A DNA stretch of 8,015 nt, from the NCBI GenBank assembly GCA_021782195.1, contig JAJXVI010000088.1, forward strand, positions 1-8,015. Reading direction: 5' to 3'. The notes under the pieces are model-generated. The model saw only the letters and a program-made list of their open reading frames with translations, made no database searches and was not told the DNA's origin. A program made the position numbers and the translations under genes. Every line of letters begins with the position of its first letter. Position 1 is the first letter of the stretch. Positions 6,731 through 8,015 of the stretch are shown one piece after another. Origin of the DNA: a bacterium (lineage in GTDB: Bacteria; Vulcanimicrobiota; Xenobia; RGZZ01).

Positions 6731-6736
6731 TCCTCT
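6731..6736 (-). promoter_or_regulatory. Ribosome binding site of the YgfK-like gene
   Basis: On the minus strand AGAGGA ends 8 nt before the GTG start at 6722 and overlaps the TAG stop (6737-6735) of the upstream Ig-like gene. This supports the GTG start and suggests that ribosomes ending on the upstream gene can restart here. Confidence 0.65.
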
Positions 6737-8015
6737 ATTTCTCTTTCACCGGAATGGTGAGCGGTGTGGCGGTCTTGCCGAAGGTGTCGGTGGCGGTGAC
6801 AACGAGGGTGAACTGCATACCGTGCAGGGTCAGGGGAAGCTTTACCGTGACCACGAACGCTCCGTGAGGGTCGGAAACGGCGTCGCCACCCGCCACTCTC
6901 ACGTTCGTGTGCACGAGAGGCAGGGTCTTCATCACGTCGACGCTCACATGCGCGTTGGGGGCGGTGACGCCGCTTACCTGGAACGACCTGGCGATCGCGT
7001 TGTGGGGGAGAGGGGCGGTGACGGTCAGGGGGAAGGGGCCGCCGGTCGGAGCGACGTCGATTCCGAGGCTCACGGGCACCGCCACCTGCGCCGACTGCGT
7101 GGCACCGCCCTGGTTCAGGTGCACGATGAGGGGGACGTTCTCGACGTGATCGTCGGCCTGCACCTGGTAGGAGCCGACATAGGTGCCCGGGGAGGTTTCC
7201 TTCATCGGGAGGCCGCGATGCAGTTCGCCGATGTCGAACGTTGCGTGGGCGCCAGCCGTGGCCAGCAGGGTGACTTCCAGCGTGTCGCCCACCCGATAGG
7301 CGGCCTGCGGGCCGTGCGAGGCGGCGCGAATGACGAGCGGACCCTGCTCGACGTCGAACGACCAGGCATCGCTCCAGTCGTGGTCGGCGTCCCCTTTCGT
7401 GTAGCGTCCCCGCACTTCCACGCGGACGGGACCGCGTAACGGCTGCGGAGGGGTGCACGTGAAGAACTCCTTCGAGATGAAGCAGTGGCGGGTCACGTCG
7501 GTGCCGTTCAGGGTGACGCGCACGCTCGACTCGTCGAGCACGCCGCCGGCCATCGCGAAGAAGGCCGTGATGCGCGGGGTGCGGTCGGTGATTGTGCTCC
7601 CCGCGGCGGGCGAGGGGCGGTCGAGATGAGGCACGAGGGGAAGCACTGTCAGCGTGGTGGGAGCTTCAGCCAGGGGCGCGCGTTCAGAGCCGAGCACGAG
7701 CACGCCGTAGACGTGCGCGTTTCGCACCATGGAGCCTGGCGGAATCGTGTAGTGCACGACGTAGGTGCCCGGCGTGGCTTCGCGCATCGGGAGGCTGTCC
7801 GCGAGGCCGGGAATCGAGAAAGATGCCTGGCCGCCGGGCGTGCCCACCATCTGCAGGGTGAGGACGTCGCCGGGATGGAGCGTGCGGGTGGCGTCGAGTT
7901 CAAACGTGCGGATGGCCGGGTGCGCGGGATGCGGCGCGGGCTGCGGCGCGGGATGCGGCGCGGGGGACGGCGCGGGATGCGGCGCGGGGGGCGGCGCAGG
8001 CGCGGCGTGAAGCGG
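6735..8015 (-). CDS. Pro-rich, Ig-like repeat protein, probably secreted or surface-exposed; 5' end outside window
   Basis: 426 residues are visible. The frame is open through the right edge, so the ATG at 7850 is internal, not the start. Residues 1-34 are a Pro/Ala/His linker made of APHP-type tetrads. Residues 48-125 and 241-315 are two copies of one ~75-residue beta module, each beginning with a PGDVLTL / VGDTLEV strand and carrying PMREATPGTYVVHY (76-89) or PMKETSPGTYVGSY (270-283). Between them (~128-222) is a Big_5/Ig-like domain: PSPAAGSTITDRTPRITAFF, GVLDESSVRVTLNGTDVT (158-175) and a closing WSFDVEQ. Residues ~326-426 are a further Ig-like domain ending IPVKEK. Such modules occur in bacterial surface and copper-amine-oxidase-stalk type proteins. 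A signal peptide or enzymatic N-terminal domain, if any, is outside the window. Cys178 and Cys187 are the only cysteines and could form a disulfide. The stop lies 12 nt before the YgfK-like gene, so this is an upstream gene of the operon. Confidence 0.8.
   Translation of the reverse strand, partial: PLHAAPAPPPAPHPAPSPAPHPAPQPAPHPAHPAIRTFELDATRTLHPGDVLTLQMVGTPGGQASFSIPGLADSLPMREATPGTYVVHYTIPPGSMVRNAHVYGVLVLGSERAPLAEAPTTLTVLPLVPHLDRPSPAAGSTITDRTPRITAFFAMAGGVLDESSVRVTLNGTDVTRHCFISKEFFTCTPPQPLRGPVRVEVRGRYTKGDADHDWSDAWSFDVEQGPLVIRAASHGPQAAYRVGDTLEVTLLATAGAHATFDIGELHRGLPMKETSPGTYVGSYQVQADDHVENVPLIVHLNQGGATQSAQVAVPVSLGIDVAPTGGPFPLTVTAPLPHNAIARSFQVSGVTAPNAHVSVDVMKTLPLVHTNVRVAGGDAVSDPHGAFVVTVKLPLTLHGMQFTLVVTATDTFGKTATPLTIPVKEK
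7924..7995 (-). repeat. Six 12-bp tandem repeats encoding Ala-Pro-x-Pro
   Basis: Six in-phase 12-base units (plus-strand consensus GCGGGATGCGGC) encode APPP, APHP, APSP, APHP, APQP and APHP in protein order. A seventh, degenerate unit follows at 7996-8007. The period is a multiple of three and the frame is kept, so copy number can change by slippage and would only alter the length of this extended linker before the first Ig-like module. Confidence 0.85.

Noticed and set aside
5919..7439. A 506-codon open frame on the plus strand
   Set aside because: It is antisense to the YgfK-like and Ig-like genes, rich in Gly/Val/His/Arg, shows no recognisable domain, and is the mirror of their codon structure.
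5152..7458. A 768-codon open frame on the minus strand crossing the Ig-like and YgfK-like genes
   Set aside because: It is Arg/Pro/Ala-rich with no family motifs and overlaps two well-supported genes in another phase; long shadow frames are expected at this GC content.
7765..8010. Plus-strand frame encoding Gly-Ala-Gly-Cys repeats
   Set aside because: It is the reverse reading of the 12-bp repeats that code for the AP-x-P linker of the minus-strand Ig-like protein.

Overview
The window is GC-rich, densely coded bacterial DNA that uses ATG, GTG and TTG starts. It holds six protein genes and no RNA gene, transposase or CRISPR array that I can see. The gene content does not fix a taxon. A Pro/Ala-linked Ig-like secreted protein next to zinc-ribbon AIM24 proteins and a YgfK-like iron-sulfur protein would fit a little-studied GC-rich lineage such as Armatimonadota, Eremiobacterota or similar. 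That is a weak inference from gene style, not a measurement.

Layout, left to right. (1) Bases 1-498, minus strand: the first 166 residues of a family III CoA-transferase / alpha-methylacyl-CoA racemase-like enzyme, cut by the window edge. (2) Bases 499-865: a divergent intergenic region with an A/T-rich dyad and three tandem ~72-bp repeats. (3) Bases 866-2314, plus strand: a complete POT/PTR-family proton-coupled peptide transporter. (4) Bases 2315-2683: a convergent intergenic region with a 74-bp-period direct repeat carrying GC hairpins, a good intrinsic-terminator candidate for the transporter, and a second strong hairpin just beyond the end of the leftward operon. (5) Bases 2684-8015, minus strand: a compact four-gene operon read from right to left. 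Its order is an Ig-like/Pro-rich surface-type protein (5' end outside the window), a 700-residue YgfK/PreA-like flavin plus 2x[4Fe-4S] oxidoreductase, an AIM24 protein with two zinc ribbons, and an AIM24 paralogue with one zinc ribbon.

The four operon genes are tightly packed: a 12-nt gap, then 77 nt (or a TTGA overlap if an upstream TTG is used), then an ATGA overlap. Co-expression is therefore very likely. The operon is the most unusual content of the window. The oxidoreductase has the dihydropyrimidine-dehydrogenase-like TIM barrel and the C-terminal double ferredoxin of YgfK but lacks the FAD/NAD(P) module that lies between them in E. coli YgfK. The two AIM24 paralogues downstream have no obvious role in such a pathway. 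What the operon does cannot be read from the sequence. Peptide uptake and CoA-ester chemistry on the left appear to be separate transcription units.
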